A stretch of 64,000 nt of DNA, taken from positions 76,838 through 140,837 of the forward strand of contig DAOTGJ010000004.1 in NCBI GenBank assembly GCA_035447065.1. Direction: 5' to 3'. Numbering within the stretch: position 1 is the stretch's first letter; every line of letters begins with the position of its first letter. The stretch is from CALEMW01 sp035447065 (GTDB lineage Bacteria > Krumholzibacteriota > Krumholzibacteriia > LZORAL124-64-63). Positions 63,013-64,000 of this stretch are shown piece by piece. The notes below the pieces were generated by a model. The model was not told where the DNA came from. It was given only the letters and a program-made list of their open reading frames with translations, and searched no databases. The position numbers and the translations under genes are program-made.

Positions 63013-64000
<988 letters not shown>

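Overview
The window is 64 kb of very GC-rich bacterial chromosome, densely packed with genes and without phage, insertion sequences or CRISPR. Lipid A/Kdo and heptosyl-type transferases, LspA, several lipoproteins and a predicted outer-membrane barrel indicate a Gram-negative (diderm) cell. Exported proteins ending in a FlgD-like Ig domain (YPNPFNPST type), a gingipain-like C25 peptidase, FG-GAP/ASPIC repeats and a mitochondrial-like EF-G point to the FCB-related candidate phyla (Eisenbacteria/Krumholzibacteria/Latescibacteria-like). The exact phylum is inference.

Layout. 1-5.7 kb: tandem CNNM/CorC membrane proteins, a GT9 transferase overlapping the Kdo transferase, and queE-queC. 5.8-17 kb: exported or secreted peptidases (a degenerate DUF5700-like lipoprotein with an M1 aminopeptidase, an M49-like lipoprotein, a large C25 peptidase) and a SpoIID protein. 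10.5-19.7 kb also holds three small exported proteins sharing an almost identical C-terminus (ANEDMTFSxVKALFR) and one dockerin-like protein, with tRNA-Asp. 19.9-34.6 kb: housekeeping runs on the minus strand (mltG, ruvX, rsbVW-like pair, rluD, lspA, dksA-like, ileS, PNP; fusA-ATPase-yggS; fba-kbl) and tRNA-Val overlapping a small gene. 34.8-35.3 kb: tmRNA whose promoter lies in one arm of a long inverted duplication. 35-46 kb: gdhA, a receiver-domain/PEP-synthase-like fusion, and a complete saccharopine lysine-degradation operon. 46-52 kb: an esterase, two glycosyltransferases, acs. 52-60.6 kb: a cluster of exported redox and surface proteins including two genes with an in-frame TGA at the first position of a CxxC motif. 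60.7-64 kb: trp operon with a Trp-rich leader peptide and attenuator, then trpE-trpG-trpD (cut by the window end).

Most striking are two predicted secreted selenoproteins. Both have U-x-x-C replacing C-x-x-C near the N-terminus, both continue in frame to a FlgD-like sorting domain, and both have a hairpin just after the UGA. In the second, the loop sequence and its distance from UGA resemble the E. coli fdhF SECIS. Other notable items are the shared C-terminal tag conserved at DNA level, the inverted duplicate of the tmRNA promoter, and the animal-like three-gene lysine catabolism operon. Recognisable promoters share a TTGAnn-N17-TATnnT-like pattern, and starts are often GTG or TTG.
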